64,000 bases of DNA from Serratia sp. Ag1 (GCF_000743355.1 NZ_JQEI01000030.1:62001-126000); one strand, 5' to 3'. Positions 39,332-50,275 are shown, counted from the stretch's first letter. Numbers and translations are program-made. The notes: a model not told the origin generated them from the letters alone.

Positions 39332-39892
39332 TTGACGTTAAAAGTGCGCCCGCCAGTGTTCACCACTGCCCTGAACGGCCGCTAATAAAACCCAATCGGG
39401 TGAAAATTCTGCTGACAGGTGAAAACCCTGCTCAGCTTTATTGCTAGCGCTAGACTATTTTTCGCGACGCGAATTATCAAATGAAAAGTGAGATAGAATT
39501 GTCAAAGTATGACAAGGAGCACATATCGATAAGATTTTGTTACAGCAGTGAGCAACCGCTGTTTTTGAATAAAAAATTCAATAAAATCAGAATAAATAAT
39601 GATAATTAGGTAAATACCCTGACAAAATAAAGGGTTCGACCTGATGACGACAAAAATTTATGAAAAAAATGAGAGCGCTCTACAAATGATATTAATTTTC
39701 ATCGCGAATATACAAAGAGGAACTCTATAAGCAGTGAAAAATCTCAACATCATGAAATTTTATAGAGAAAGAGAAGAGATAACGCTAAGTTATCGGTGAA
39801 AAGCAGGCGTGATGTGGATGAAAAAAGGGTTATTTCAAGCAATAAAAAAGCGCAGCCTGAGCTACGCTTCAAAAAGAGACCAAAATCAGCGT
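39332..39892. other. Long AT-rich region between glnS and chiP
   Basis: 561 bp downstream of glnS and upstream of chiP on the minus strand. It contains the NagC-type operator at 39456-39477; the part from about 39480 to 39850 is AT-rich with no recognisable ORF. The chiP promoter must lie near the operator. I see no clear glnS terminator, although AAGCGCAGCCTGAGCTACGCTT at 39848-39869 could fold into one next to an A-rich stretch that would read as T on the minus strand. Confidence 0.55.
39456..39477. promoter_or_regulatory. NagC-type operator upstream of chiP
   Basis: TTTTTCGCGACGCGAATTA lies within a 22-bp near-palindrome with T-rich left and A/T-rich right flanks and a CG-containing centre, the form of known NagC sites. 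E. coli chiP is repressed by NagC, which fits. Confidence 0.65.
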
Positions 39893-41557
39893 TTATTCGC
39901 CGATTTTCGCCCAGGTATCACGCAGGCCAACGGTGCGGTTAAACACCAGGTGCTCTGCTGAAGAGCAACGGTTATCTGCGCAGAAATAGCCTTCACGCTC
40001 AAACTGATAGGCTTTCTCTGGTTGTGCCGTTGCCAGGCTTGGCTCAACAAACCCGTGCTTGATCACCAAAGACTCCGGGTTGATGGTAGACAAGAAATCA
40101 TCTGCCGCTGCCGGGTTGGCGACGCTGAACAAGCGGTCATACAGGCGGATTTCTGCTGGCAGCGCGTGTGCCGCAGAGACCCAGTGGATTACCCCTTTCA
40201 CCTTGCGGCCATCCGCCGGATCTTTGCTCAACGTATCAGGATCGTAAGTACAGTAGATGGCAGTGATTTCGCCATCAGCGTCCTTCTCGACGCGCTCGGC
40301 CTTAATTACATAGGCATTGCGCAAACGAACTTCTTTACCCAATACCAAGCGCTTGTATTGCTTGTTGGCTTCTTCGCGGAAGTCGGCACGATCGATATAC
40401 ACTTCACGGCTGAACGGCACTGCGCGGCTACCCATTTCCGGTTTATTCGGATGGTTAGGCATGGTGACCATCTGCACATCGTCCGTCATGTTTTCAATGA
40501 TCACTTTTACTGGATCCAGCACGGCCATCGCCCGTGGGGCGTTCTCATTGAGATCGTCGCGGATACAGGATTCCAACGCCATCATCTCGACGTTATTGTC
40601 CTGCTTGGTCACGCCGATACGCTGGCAAAACTCGCGGATAGACGCAGCCGTATAACCACGGCGGCGCAGGCCAGATACGGTCGGCATACGCGGATCATCC
40701 CAGCCTTCCACCACTTTCTCGCTCACCAGCAGGCTCAGCTTGCGCTTGGACATGATGGCGTACTCAAGATTGAGGCGCGAAAACTCATATTGGCGTGGGT
40801 GGCAATCAATAGTGATGTTCTCCAGCACCCAATCGTAAAGACGGCGGTTGTCCTGGAATTCCAGCGTACACAGCGAATGGGTAATCCCTTCCAGCGCATC
40901 GGAAATGCAGTGGGTGAAATCATACATCGGGTAGATGCACCACTTGTTGCCGGTCTGGTGGTGATCGGCAAACTTGATGCGATAGATAACCGGATCGCGC
41001 ATGACGATAAACGGTGAAGCCATATCGATTTTCGCGCGCAGACACACGCTGCCTTCGGCAAATTCGCCCTTGCGCATCTTTTCGAACAACGCCAGGTTCT
41101 CTGCCACTGGGCGATTACGATACGGGCTATCTTTACCCGGTGCGGTCAGGGTGCCGCGATACTCACGGATCTGCTCAGGCGTCAGCTCATCAACATAAGC
41201 TAAACCTTTACCGATCAGTTCAACCGCATACTGATGTAATTGATCGAAATAGTCGGAAGAGTAACGGACATCGCCGCTCCACTTGAATCCTAGCCACTCC
41301 ACATCCTGCTTGATGGAATCCACAAACTCGATGTCTTCTTTTGCCGGGTTGGTATCATCGAAACGCAGGTTGCACTTGCCTTGGTAATCCTTGGCAATAC
41401 CGAAATTCAGGCAGATGGATTTCGCATGGCCGATGTGCAAATAGCCGTTTGGCTCCGGCGGGAAACGGGTCTGTACCGACGAATGCTTCCCTGAGGCCAG
41501 ATCTTCATCAATAATCTGACGGATAAAATTGGTTGGGCGGGCTTCGGCCTCACTCAT
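39893..41557 (-). CDS. glnS: Glutaminyl-tRNA synthetase
   Basis: Class I aminoacyl-tRNA synthetase charging tRNA-Gln. It is 554 aa, the E. coli length, from ATG at 41557 ([19 protein letters not shown]); twelve further upstream codons are open but lack a start signal. The HIGH motif is [15 protein letters not shown] (about 34-48) and the KMSKS-like motif is IMSKRKLS. Two C-terminal anticodon-binding beta-barrels are present. Three tRNA-Gln genes lie at 50544-50935 in the same window. Confidence 0.98.
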   Translation of the reverse strand: MSEAEARPTNFIRQIIDEDLASGKHSSVQTRFPPEPNGYLHIGHAKSICLNFGIAKDYQGKCNLRFDDTNPAKEDIEFVDSIKQDVEWLGFKWSGDVRYSSDYFDQLHQYAVELIGKGLAYVDELTPEQIREYRGTLTAPGKDSPYRNRPVAENLALFEKMRKGEFAEGSVCLRAKIDMASPFIVMRDPVIYRIKFADHHQTGNKWCIYPMYDFTHCISDALEGITHSLCTLEFQDNRRLYDWVLENITIDCHPRQYEFSRLNLEYAIMSKRKLSLLVSEKVVEGWDDPRMPTVSGLRRRGYTAASIREFCQRIGVTKQDNNVEMMALESCIRDDLNENAPRAMAVLDPVKVIIENMTDDVQMVTMPNHPNKPEMGSRAVPFSREVYIDRADFREEANKQYKRLVLGKEVRLRNAYVIKAERVEKDADGEITAIYCTYDPDTLSKDPADGRKVKGVIHWVSAAHALPAEIRLYDRLFSVANPAAADDFLSTINPESLVIKHGFVEPSLATAQPEKAYQFEREGYFCADNRCSSAEHLVFNRTVGLRDTWAKIGE

Positions 41558-41745
41558 ATCACTATTCCTCAAATACAAAGCGCTACACATAACCCCCTAT
41601 GTTCCAACAAGCCACGTCTGGAAACAACCGTTAGTTTCATGAAAATTCGCTCTGCCAAACAAAAATAAAAAAGCGGGAAAAGATCGCTCTTTCCCCGCCA
41701 AGATGATGGCCCGTTTAGCGCCTGAAAAAGTTCAGGTGAAACGGC

Positions 41746-43776
41746 TTATTTTTGAATCTCGAACAGTGTGGTCTGGCCTGCAACCACATGACCGGTTGCT
41801 AAGGCAGTCAAACCGGCATAGTCATCAGCATTGCTGACCACCACTGGGCTGATCATCGAGCGAGCATTGGCATTCAGGTATGCCAGATCCATTTCCAGAA
41901 TCGGCTGACCTGCTTTCACCTCTGCACCCTCTTCAACCAAGCGCTTGAAGCCCTGGCCATTCAGCGCAACGGTGTCGATACCCATGTGCACCACAATTTC
42001 TGCCCCTTTATCGGTTTCCAGGCAGAAAGCATGGTTGGTGTTGAAGATCTTCACCACGGTGCCATCGGCTGGTGCCACAACGGTCTTCTCGGTTGGGCGA
42101 ATAGCCACACCGTCACCTACCGCTTTGCTGGCAAAGGCTTCATCCGGCACCTGCTCCAACGCCACCACTTCACCGGTAACCGGTGCTACCAACGCCTGGA
42201 AAGAGGCTTTCGGTGCATTAGGCACTGCTTGTGGTTTCACTTCTGCAGCCGCTGCGGGTGCTGCCGCAGCAGGTACTGGGCCTGCGGCCATAACATTACG
42301 CATTGCACTGGCAATCAGTTCGGCACGGGTACCCACGATCACCTGCACGCTCTGCTTGTTCAGACGGATCACGCCGGAAGCACCCAGACGTTTGGCAACG
42401 GCATCGTTAACCAACGCAGAGTCTTTCACGTTCAGACGCAGACGAGTAATACAGGCATCGATACCGGTCAGGTTGTCAGAACCACCGATCGCCCCAACGT
42501 AACGGCGAGCCAGCGTGGTCGTTTCGTTTTCGTCTTTACCGCCGTCGTTATTCACGTTCACGTCATAACCGTCAGTTTCGTCACCGGCAACCGCCAGTTC
42601 ACGGCCCGGAGTCATCAGGTTAAACTTGTTAATAGTGAAACGGAACACCACGTAATAAATGACAAAGAACACCAGACCTTGTGGGATCAGCATATACCAG
42701 TGGGTTGCCAGCGGGTTACGCACCCACAACATCATATCCACAAAACCGGCACTGAAACCGAAACCAGAAATCCACTGCATACTGGCGGCGATAAATACCG
42801 AGATCCCGGTCAGTACGGCGTGGATCACATACAGCACCGGAGCCACGAACATGAAGGAGAACTCCAGCGGTTCGGTGATACCGGTAAAGAAGGCCGCAAA
42901 GGCCCCTGCCAGCATAATCCCCAACACTTTGGCTTTGTTCTCAGGGCGTGCACAGTGATAAATCGCCAATGCCGCACCCGGCAAGCCGAACATCATGATT
43001 GGGAAGAAGCCTGCCTGGTAACGGCCCGTAATACCCACGATGCCTTTACCGGATTCGATAGACTGCTGGCCACCGAGGAAGTTAGGAATATCGTTGATAC
43101 CGGCAACGTCGAACCAGAATACGGAGTTCAGCGCATGGTGCAGACCCACCGGGATCAACAGGCGGTTGAAGAATGCATAGATACCCGCACCCACGGAACC
43201 CAGTTTCTGGATATGCTCACCGAAGTTCACCAGGCCGCTGAAGACTACCGGCCAGACGTACATCATGATGAAAGCCACCAGGATCATCAGGAACGAGATC
43301 AGGATTGGCACCAGGCGGCGGCCACTGAAGAACGACAGCGCTTTCGGCAACTCAACGCCGCTGAAACGGTTGTAGATCTCAGCAGAGATGATACCCACCA
43401 GAATACCAACGAACTGGTTCTGGATTTTACCGAACGCAGCAGGCACCTGATCAACGGGTATTTTCTGGATCATCGCCACGGCACCCGGCGAACAAAGGGT
43501 GGTTAGCACCAGGAAACCGACAAAACCGGTCAGCGCAGCAGCACCGTCTTTGTCTTTTGACATACCATAAGCCACACCAACGGCGAACAGCACCGGCATA
43601 TTATCGATGATGGCCGAACCGGATTTGATCAATAAAGCTGCAAAGGCATTGCCACCGCCCCAACCAATAGGATCAATCCAGTACCCGACGCCCATCAAGA
43701 TGGCTGCAGCAGGCAACGTGGCAACCGGAACCATCAAGGCCCGGCCTACCTTTTGCAAATAACTAAGAATGTTCAC
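41746..43776 (-). CDS. nagE: N-acetylglucosamine-specific PTS enzyme IICBA (GTG start)
   Basis: Imports GlcNAc and phosphorylates it to GlcNAc-6-P. It is 676 aa (E. coli 648). The membrane IIC domain covers about 1-375, the IIB domain carries phospho-Cys442 (GIDACITRLRL), an Ala/Pro-rich linker follows (PVPAAAAPAAAAEVKPQ), and the IIA domain carries His597 (IVVHMGIDTVAL). The start is GTG at 43776 with GGGGGAAAA upstream; E. coli nagE also uses GTG. The extra length is mainly in linkers. It is divergent from nagBACD across a shared control region with NagC and CRP sites. Confidence 0.97.
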   Translation of the reverse strand: MNILSYLQKVGRALMVPVATLPAAAILMGVGYWIDPIGWGGGNAFAALLIKSGSAIIDNMPVLFAVGVAYGMSKDKDGAAALTGFVGFLVLTTLCSPGAVAMIQKIPVDQVPAAFGKIQNQFVGILVGIISAEIYNRFSGVELPKALSFFSGRRLVPILISFLMILVAFIMMYVWPVVFSGLVNFGEHIQKLGSVGAGIYAFFNRLLIPVGLHHALNSVFWFDVAGINDIPNFLGGQQSIESGKGIVGITGRYQAGFFPIMMFGLPGAALAIYHCARPENKAKVLGIMLAGAFAAFFTGITEPLEFSFMFVAPVLYVIHAVLTGISVFIAASMQWISGFGFSAGFVDMMLWVRNPLATHWYMLIPQGLVFFVIYYVVFRFTINKFNLMTPGRELAVAGDETDGYDVNVNNDGGKDENETTTLARRYVGAIGGSDNLTGIDACITRLRLNVKDSALVNDAVAKRLGASGVIRLNKQSVQVIVGTRAELIASAMRNVMAAGPVPAAAAPAAAAEVKPQAVPNAPKASFQALVAPVTGEVVALEQVPDEAFASKAVGDGVAIRPTEKTVVAPADGTVVKIFNTNHAFCLETDKGAEIVVHMGIDTVALNGQGFKRLVEEGAEVKAGQPILEMDLAYLNANARSMISPVVVSNADDYAGLTALATGHVVAGQTTLFEIQK

Positions 43777-43931
43777 CTTTTCCCCCTATTCGTCCGCGAA
43801 CGGACCCTGTTGGTAGTTTATTGAGAATAACTCACTACCTTTTTAGAAATACATATCGTATGGCAATTCACAGGCGATATCCCACCGCATTCAGTGGTGG
43901 GATATTGTCTCTTCATGCGGAGTGTAAAAAA

Positions 43932-43953
43932 TTTATTTCGTATCGCAAATTAA
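43932..43953. promoter_or_regulatory. NagC operator proximal to nagE
   Basis: TTATTTCGTATCGCAAATTA at the core closely matches the nagE-side NagC operator known in E. coli. It lies about 160 bp upstream of the nagE start. Confidence 0.75.
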
Positions 43954-43965
43954 AACCTCGTTTTT

Positions 43966-43981
43966 TGTGATTTAAATCACC
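43966..43981. promoter_or_regulatory. CRP site in the nagE-nagB region
   Basis: TGTGATTTAAATCACC matches TGTGA-N6-TCACA with one change. It sits between the two NagC operators, as in E. coli where CRP activates both nagE and nagB. Confidence 0.75.
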
Positions 43982-44026
43982 AAAAAGCAGTCTTAAGCTG
44001 CCACATTGCTAGCCATCGCACAAAAC

Positions 44027-44048
44027 TTATTTTATCATTCAAAAAATC
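44027..44048. promoter_or_regulatory. NagC operator proximal to nagB
   Basis: TTATTTTATCATTCAAAA within a 22-bp AT-rich near-palindrome, 95 bp from the nagE-side operator (start to start). Paired operators allow NagC looping in E. coli, and the same layout is seen here. Confidence 0.65.
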
Positions 44049-44157
44049 AAAGGGCGCTTACGTTTAACGCGAGCTTCGCAAAGCTGAGTTACGCTTAAGG
44101 CTCAGGTTCTGGCCCCATCACAGTATAGCCACAGTTTATTTTACCAAGAGGTGTATG

Positions 44158-44958
44158 ATGAGACTTATTCCACTGAAAGATACCGCACAAGTCGGCAAAT
44201 GGGCTGCACGCCATATCGTCCAGCGTATTAACGCATTCCAACCCACTGCCGATCGTCCGTTTGTTCTCGGTCTGCCTACCGGCGGCACCCCACTTGAAGC
44301 TTACAAGCATCTGATTAAGATGCACAAAGCAGGTGAAGTCAGCTTTAAGCACGTGGTAACCTTCAACATGGATGAATATGTGGGTCTGCCGCAGGAACAC
44401 CCTGAAAGCTATCATACTTTCATGTATCACAACTTCTTCGATCACGTTGATATTCCGCATGAAAATATTAATCTGCTGAATGGCAATGCGCCGGACGTGG
44501 ACGAAGAGTGCCGCCAGTACGAAGCCAAGATCAAGTCCTACGGCAAAGTTCATCTGTTCATGGGCGGCGTCGGTGTTGACGGGCACATTGCGTTCAACGA
44601 ACCCGCCTCTTCTCTGTCTTCACGTACCCGCATCAAAACGCTGACGGAAGAAACCCGCATCGCTAACTCCCGCTTCTTTGACGGCGATGTCAGCCAGGTA
44701 CCAAAGTACGCCCTGACCGTAGGTGTCGGCACCCTGCTGGATGCAGAAGAAGTGATGATCCTGGTCACTGGCCGCGGCAAGGCACAGGCGCTGGAAGCTG
44801 CGGTTGAAGGCTGTGTCAACCACATGTGGACCATCAGTTGCCTGCAGTTGCACGCGAAGTCCGTTGTGGTGTGCGACGAGCCTTCCACTATGGAACTCAA
44901 GGTGAAAACCGTTAAATATTTCCGTGAGTTAGAAGCGGAAAGCGTTAATAGTCTTTAA
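44158..44958 (+). CDS. nagB: Glucosamine-6-phosphate deaminase
   Basis: Converts glucosamine-6-P to fructose-6-P and ammonia. It is 266 aa from ATG at 44158 ([15 protein letters not shown]), the E. coli length; an ATG one codon earlier gives a poorer ribosome-binding-site spacing from GAGG. Catalytic residues Asp141, His143 and Glu148 ([14 protein letters not shown]) and the phosphate loop LPTGGTP are present. First gene of nagBACD. Confidence 0.97.
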   Translation: MRLIPLKDTAQVGKWAARHIVQRINAFQPTADRPFVLGLPTGGTPLEAYKHLIKMHKAGEVSFKHVVTFNMDEYVGLPQEHPESYHTFMYHNFFDHVDIPHENINLLNGNAPDVDEECRQYEAKIKSYGKVHLFMGGVGVDGHIAFNEPASSLSSRTRIKTLTEETRIANSRFFDGDVSQVPKYALTVGVGTLLDAEEVMILVTGRGKAQALEAAVEGCVNHMWTISCLQLHAKSVVVCDEPSTMELKVKTVKYFRELEAESVNSL

Positions 44959-44975
44959 TTTTTGCAGGGGGCTAC

Positions 44976-46115
44976 ATGTTCGCTTTAACCCAATGCCGGA
45001 TTTTTACCGGCCACGACGTGCTTGATGACCACGCGGTAGTGATTGCTGATGGTCTGATTGAACGAGTCTGCCCGCTGGCTGAACTGCCCGCTGGCATTGA
45101 AACGCGCGATCTGGGTGGCGCCATCCTAGCCCCCGGTTTTATAGACGTTCAGCTCAATGGCTGTGGCGGTGTGCAGTTCAACGACTCACTGGAAGCCATC
45201 TCAGAAAAAACGCTGGAAATCATGCAGCGTGCCAATGAAAAATCAGGCTGCACCAGTTATCTGCCTACGCTGATCACCTGCAGCGACGATTTTATGAAGC
45301 ACGGCATCAACGTGATGCGCGCTTACTTGAAGAATAACCCGAATCAGGCGCTTGGCCTGCACTTGGAAGGCCCATACCTGAGCCTGCTCAAGAAAGGCAC
45401 GCACAACCCGGCGTTTATCCGTCAACCCACCAGCGAGATGATCGACTACCTGTGTGCTAACGCAGACGTGATCACTAAAGTGACGCTGGCACCGGAAATG
45501 GTTGAGCCACATTTCATCGAGCAATTAGTTCATGCGGGTATTGTGGTTTCTGCCGGTCACTCGAATGCCACTTACGCTGAGTCACGTGTCGGTTTCGCCG
45601 CGGGTATTAGCTTCGCCACACATCTGTACAATGCCATGCCATATATTACCGGGCGTGAACCTGGCCTGACAGGGGCCATTTTCGACACGCCTGAAGTCTA
45701 TACCGGCATCATCGCCGATGGTCACCACGTCGCCTGGGCGAGTATCCGTAACGCTAAACGGGCAAAAGGTGATAAATTGGTACTGGTTACCGACGCCACG
45801 GCACCCGCAGGCGCGGAGATTGACCAATTTATTTTCGCTGGTAAAACAATATACTATCGTGATGGATTGTGTGTTGATGAAAACGGAACCCTGAGTGGTT
45901 CGGCATTGACCATGATCGAAGCCGTGCAAAACAGTGTGGAACACGTGGGTATCGCACTGGACGAAGCGCTGCGTATGGCTACGCTCTATCCGGCACGCGC
46001 CATCGGTGTTGCACAGCGTTTGGGCACGATCGAGGCTGGGAAGGTGGCAAACCTGACCGCATTTACCCGTGATTATAAGATCACCACAACCTTCGTTAAC
46101 GGTAACGAGGTTTAA
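44976..46115 (+). CDS. nagA: N-acetylglucosamine-6-phosphate deacetylase
   Basis: Removes acetate from GlcNAc-6-P, the product that otherwise induces the nag regulon by binding NagC. It is 379 aa (E. coli 382). Amidohydrolase barrel with HLEGPYLS, the metal-site histidines in [11 protein letters not shown] and [10 protein letters not shown], and catalytic Asp273 in [11 protein letters not shown] at 44976, preceded by GCAGGGGG, 17 bp after nagB. Confidence 0.97.
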   Translation: MFALTQCRIFTGHDVLDDHAVVIADGLIERVCPLAELPAGIETRDLGGAILAPGFIDVQLNGCGGVQFNDSLEAISEKTLEIMQRANEKSGCTSYLPTLITCSDDFMKHGINVMRAYLKNNPNQALGLHLEGPYLSLLKKGTHNPAFIRQPTSEMIDYLCANADVITKVTLAPEMVEPHFIEQLVHAGIVVSAGHSNATYAESRVGFAAGISFATHLYNAMPYITGREPGLTGAIFDTPEVYTGIIADGHHVAWASIRNAKRAKGDKLVLVTDATAPAGAEIDQFIFAGKTIYYRDGLCVDENGTLSGSALTMIEAVQNSVEHVGIALDEALRMATLYPARAIGVAQRLGTIEAGKVANLTAFTRDYKITTTFVNGNEV

Positions 46116-46141
46116 TTCCTGACAAAAGAGTAAAATTATTG

Positions 46142-47362
46142 ATGAGCACTGGCGGACAGGCACAAATAGGGAACGTTGACTTAGTCAAACAACTCAACGG
46201 CGCAGCAGTTTATCGTCTGATCGACCAACAGGGCCCAATCTCGCGGATTCAGATTGCTGAACTCAGCCAGCTTGCCCCCGCCAGTGTCACTAAAATTACT
46301 CGCCAACTGTTGGAGCGCGGGCTGATCAAAGAAGTCGATCAGCAAGCTTCTACCGGTGGCCGCCGCGCTATATCCATTGTCTCCGAAACCCGCCAGTTCC
46401 ACACCGTCGCCGTGCGCCTTGGCCGCCATGATGCCACCATAACGCTGTACGACATGAGCGGCAAATCGCTGGGTGAAGAGCATTACTCGCTGCCGGAACG
46501 CACCCAGGAGACACTGGAAGAAGCCCTGTTCAACGCCATTGAGCAGTTTATTGACCACTACCAGCGCAAACTGCGCGAGCTGATCGCCATCGCCGTGATC
46601 CTGCCGGGCTTAGTCGCCCCTGCTCAGGGTGTGGTGCACTATATGCCGCACATCAGCGTCAACAACTGGACGCTGGTGGATAACCTTCAGCAACGTTTCA
46701 ACGTCACCAGCTTTGTCGGCCATGATATCCGTAGCCTGGCGCTGGCAGAACATTACTTCGGTGCCACACGCGACTGCGAAGATTCGATCTTGGTGCGCTT
46801 GCACCGTGGGACCGGGGCCGGAATTATCGTCAATAGCCAAATCTTCCTGAGCAACAACGGTAACGTCGGCGAAATCGGCCATATTCAGATCGATCCCCTC
46901 GGTGAACGCTGCCACTGCGGCAACTTCGGTTGCCTAGAAACCGTCGCGTCGAATGCGGCGATCGAACAACGTGTCCGCCACCTGCTCACTCAAGGCTACC
47001 CGAGCAAACTGACGCTCGATGATTGTAACATTGCCGCTATCTGCAAAGCCGCCAACCGTGGCGATCTGTTGGCAAGTGAAGTGGTCGAACACGTTGGCCG
47101 TTATCTCGGCAAAGCGGTGGCGATCGCCATCAACCTGTTCAACCCACAAAAAGTCGTCATCGCGGGTGACATCACCGAAGCAGACAAAGTGCTGTTACCT
47201 GCAATCCAAAGTTGCATCAATACTCAGGCGCTGAAGAATTTCCGCAAGAATTTGCCGGTAGTCACCTCAGAGCTTAATCATCGCTCGGCGATCGGCGCTT
47301 TCGCCCTGGCCAAACGCGCCATGCTCAATGGCGTGCTCTTACAGCGGTTGCTGGAAAGCTGA
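46142..47362 (+). CDS. nagC: N-acetylglucosamine repressor NagC (ROK family)
   Basis: 406 aa from ATG at 46142 (MSTGGQAQIGNVDLVKQLN), the E. coli length; a TTG just before is ignored. An N-terminal winged helix (about 20-75, ISRIQIAELSQLAPASVTKITRQL) is followed by the ROK sugar-kinase-like domain with HRGTGAGIIVN and the zinc motif GERCHCGNFGCLE. It represses nagE, nagBACD and chiP until GlcNAc-6-P binds; operators for all three are visible in this window. 26 bp after nagA. Confidence 0.97.
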   Translation: MSTGGQAQIGNVDLVKQLNGAAVYRLIDQQGPISRIQIAELSQLAPASVTKITRQLLERGLIKEVDQQASTGGRRAISIVSETRQFHTVAVRLGRHDATITLYDMSGKSLGEEHYSLPERTQETLEEALFNAIEQFIDHYQRKLRELIAIAVILPGLVAPAQGVVHYMPHISVNNWTLVDNLQQRFNVTSFVGHDIRSLALAEHYFGATRDCEDSILVRLHRGTGAGIIVNSQIFLSNNGNVGEIGHIQIDPLGERCHCGNFGCLETVASNAAIEQRVRHLLTQGYPSKLTLDDCNIAAICKAANRGDLLASEVVEHVGRYLGKAVAIAINLFNPQKVVIAGDITEADKVLLPAIQSCINTQALKNFRKNLPVVTSELNHRSAIGAFALAKRAMLNGVLLQRLLES

Positions 47363-47400
47363 ACCGTTCTCCGGCAATTCAATCAAGAGAAACAGCAATC

Positions 47401-48153
47401 ATGATGATTAAAAATATAATATGTGACATCGACGGCGTACTGATGCATGACAACACCGCCGTTCCGGGTGCCGATGTGTTTCTGGCGCGCATTCAGGAAC
47501 AGGGGATGCCGCTGGTGATGCTGACCAACTATCCCTCACAAACCGCGCAGGATCTGGTGAACCGTTTTGCCGCCGCCGGGCTGGAGGTGCCAGAAAGTGC
47601 GTTTTATACCTCGGCGATGGCCACCGCTGATTTTCTCCGTCGCCAAGAGGGCAAAAAAGCCTATGTGATCGGAGAAGGCGCACTGATTCACGAACTGTAT
47701 AAAGCCGGTTTTACCATTACCGATATCAACCCGGATTTCGTTATCGTTGGTGAAACACGATCGTACAACTGGGATATGATGCACAAAGCGGCCTATTTTG
47801 TGACCAATGGCGCACGCTTTATTGCCACCAATCCCGATACCCACGGCCACGGGTTCGTTCCTGCCTGTGGAGCGCTGTGCGCACCAATCGAAAAAATCAC
47901 CGGGCGCAAACCGTTCTACGTGGGTAAACCAAGCCCGTGGATTATCCGCGCTGCACTGAACAAGCTGCAGGCCCACTCAGAAGAAACCGTGATTGTCGGC
48001 GATAACCTGCGTACCGACATCCTGGCGGGCTTCCAAGCCGGGCTGGAAACCATTCTGGTGTTATCCGGCGTTTCCACCTTAAATGATGTCGAAACCATGC
48101 CATTCCGCCCGAGTTACATCTTCCCTTCGGTTGCAGATATCAATATTTTCTAA
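47401..48153 (+). CDS. nagD: HAD-family nucleotide phosphatase NagD
   Basis: 250 aa, the E. coli length. HAD subfamily IIA with the nucleophile Asp9 in ICDIDGVLMH, motif II TNYPSQ, and motif III/IV GKPSPWIIRAAL and VIVGDNLRTDILAG. E. coli NagD dephosphorylates UMP and GMP in vitro; its link with GlcNAc metabolism is mainly its operon position. ATG at 47401, 38 bp after nagC, last gene of nagBACD. Confidence 0.96.
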   Translation: MMIKNIICDIDGVLMHDNTAVPGADVFLARIQEQGMPLVMLTNYPSQTAQDLVNRFAAAGLEVPESAFYTSAMATADFLRRQEGKKAYVIGEGALIHELYKAGFTITDINPDFVIVGETRSYNWDMMHKAAYFVTNGARFIATNPDTHGHGFVPACGALCAPIEKITGRKPFYVGKPSPWIIRAALNKLQAHSEETVIVGDNLRTDILAGFQAGLETILVLSGVSTLNDVETMPFRPSYIFPSVADINIF

Positions 48154-48160
48154 GCCCGCT

Positions 48161-48188
48161 GGGCGGCAAATGTCAGCCGCCCGGTTTT
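48161..48188 (+). terminator. nagBACD terminator
   Basis: GGGCGGC (48161-48167) and GCCGCCC (48176-48182) with an 8-nt loop, followed by a short GGTTTT tail. The rest of the nagD-asnB gap, to 48462, shows no gene and presumably carries the asnB promoter; AGGAGAG lies just before the asnB ATG. Confidence 0.75.
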
Positions 48189-48462
48189 ACCCTTGCCCCA
48201 CCCTCCGCTAATGCCAGTAAAATCCCCAGATCACCTCAAAAATTGCATATTCCCTAATTTTTTTGGCCTTAAACTGAATATCCGCTAATATTTTAGTCTA
48301 CCTGTCTGACTATTTATCAGCGTAACGTTAAAACGCTTGCATCTTCCTCAGGTTTTGGCGCATTTTCATCAGCAACAGGCAATAAAACCGCGCCATCCTT
48401 GATAAAACGGTAATTCCGCCCGTAAACATCACAGCCCAAGAAAAGTCGTTAGGAGAGTTTGT

Positions 48463-50127
48463 ATGTGTTCTATTTTCGGTGTGCTCGATCTGAAGTCCGA
48501 TCCGGTTGAACTGCGTAAAAAAGCGCTGGAACTGTCGCGCCTGATGCGCCATCGCGGCCCGGACTGGTCCGGTGTTTATGCCAGCGATAAAGCCATTCTG
48601 GCACACGAACGCCTGTCGATCGTCGACGTGAACAACGGTGCCCAACCGCTGTACAACGCAGCGCACACCCACGTTCTGGCCGTCAATGGTGAGATTTACA
48701 ATCATCAGGCACTGCGCCAGCAACTCAGCGATCGCTATGAATTCCAGACCGGTTCCGACTGTGAAGTCATTCTGGCGCTGTATCAGGAAAAAGGCCCGGA
48801 CTTTCTCGACGAACTGCAAGGCATGTTCGCCTTTGCGCTGTATGACGCAGAAAAAGATACCTATCTGATTGGCCGCGACCATCTCGGCATCATCCCGCTT
48901 TATATGGGCCACGATGAGCACGGCAACCTGTTTGTCGCTTCTGAAATGAAAGCCCTGGTGCCGGTCTGCCGCAGCATCAAAGAATTCCCGGCTGGCAGCT
49001 ACCTGTGGAGCCAGGACGGCGAGATCCGCACCTACTATCAGCGCGATTGGTTTGACTTTGACAACGTTAAAGACAATGTCACTGATGCCAACGCCCTGCG
49101 TAACGCACTGGAAGAAGCGGTGAAAAGTCACCTGATGTCCGACGTTCCTTACGGTGTGCTGCTCTCCGGCGGCCTGGATTCTTCAGTGATTTCTGCCATT
49201 ACCAAAAAATATGCCGCACGCCGTGTGGAAGATGATGAGCGCAGCGAAGCCTGGTGGCCGCAGTTGCACTCCTTTGCCGTCGGCCTGGAAGGCTCACCCG
49301 ATCTGCGCGCGGCACAAGAGGTCGCCAACCATCTTGGCACCGTCCACCATGAAATCCACTTCACGGTGCAAGAAGGGCTGGATGCGATCCGCGACGTGAT
49401 TTATCACATTGAAACCTACGATGTAACGACTATCCGCGCCTCAACGCCGATGTACCTGATGTCACGTAAAATCAAGGCAATGGGGATCAAAATGGTGCTG
49501 TCTGGCGAAGGAGCTGATGAAGTGTTCGGCGGCTACCTATACTTCCATAAAGCGCCGAATGCCAAAGAATTCCACGAAGAAACCGTGCGCAAGCTGTTGG
49601 CGCTGCATATGTATGACTGTGCCCGTGCCAACAAAGCCATGTCGGCCTGGGGGGTGGAAGCCCGTGTGCCGTTCCTGGATAAAAACTTCCTTGATGTGGC
49701 GATGCGTATTAACCCGAAAGACAAGATGTGCGGCAACGGCAAGATGGAAAAACATATTATCCGCCAATGCTTTGAATCTTATCTGCCCGCCAGCGTGGCT
49801 TGGCGGCAGAAAGAGCAGTTCTCCGATGGCGTAGGTTACAGCTGGATCGATACGCTGAAAGAAGTCGCAGCCCAACAGATCAGCGATCAACAGCTCGAAA
49901 CTGCGCGTTTCCGTTTCCCGTACAACACACCGACCTCAAAAGAAGGCTACCTGTACCGCGAAATCTTTGAAGAACTGTTCCCACTGCCGAGCGCAGCAGA
50001 GTGCGTTCCTGGTGGCCCATCGGTAGCTTGCTCATCAGCAAAAGCCATTGAATGGGATGAATCCTTCAAAAAGATGGACGATCCATCTGGCCGTGCTGTC
50101 GGTGTTCACCAGTCAGCCTACCAGTAA
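48463..50127 (+). CDS. asnB: Asparagine synthase B (glutamine-hydrolysing)
   Basis: 554 aa, the E. coli length. ATP-dependent synthesis of asparagine from aspartate with glutamine as nitrogen donor. Cys2 (MCSIFGVLD) is the N-terminal nucleophile of the glutaminase domain, with RLSIVD and NGEIYNH. The synthetase domain has the ATP-pyrophosphatase loop LLSGGLDSSVISA (about 230-243) and SGEGADEVFGGYLY. ATG at 48463 follows AGGAG. It lies after nagD, as in E. coli. Confidence 0.98.
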   Translation: MCSIFGVLDLKSDPVELRKKALELSRLMRHRGPDWSGVYASDKAILAHERLSIVDVNNGAQPLYNAAHTHVLAVNGEIYNHQALRQQLSDRYEFQTGSDCEVILALYQEKGPDFLDELQGMFAFALYDAEKDTYLIGRDHLGIIPLYMGHDEHGNLFVASEMKALVPVCRSIKEFPAGSYLWSQDGEIRTYYQRDWFDFDNVKDNVTDANALRNALEEAVKSHLMSDVPYGVLLSGGLDSSVISAITKKYAARRVEDDERSEAWWPQLHSFAVGLEGSPDLRAAQEVANHLGTVHHEIHFTVQEGLDAIRDVIYHIETYDVTTIRASTPMYLMSRKIKAMGIKMVLSGEGADEVFGGYLYFHKAPNAKEFHEETVRKLLALHMYDCARANKAMSAWGVEARVPFLDKNFLDVAMRINPKDKMCGNGKMEKHIIRQCFESYLPASVAWRQKEQFSDGVGYSWIDTLKEVAAQQISDQQLETARFRFPYNTPTSKEGYLYREIFEELFPLPSAAECVPGGPSVACSSAKAIEWDESFKKMDDPSGRAVGVHQSAYQ

Positions 50128-50275
50128 GCCAACACGCTGTACCCTACGGCGGGCCTGAGGGCTCGCCTTTGTCGCTGTTTTCAGACATTAATTGTCTTAA
50201 TTGATGTTTTTATCACCAAGCTGTTCACAACCCAGACAAACGATACGCTCAGGCGCTTTTTCGGGAAAAAACTTG

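Noticed and set aside
41986-43506. A 506-codon open frame on the plus strand opposite nagE
   Set aside because: Histidine-, glutamine- and arginine-rich translation without any family pattern; it is antisense to a fully conserved PTS gene and has no ribosome binding site.
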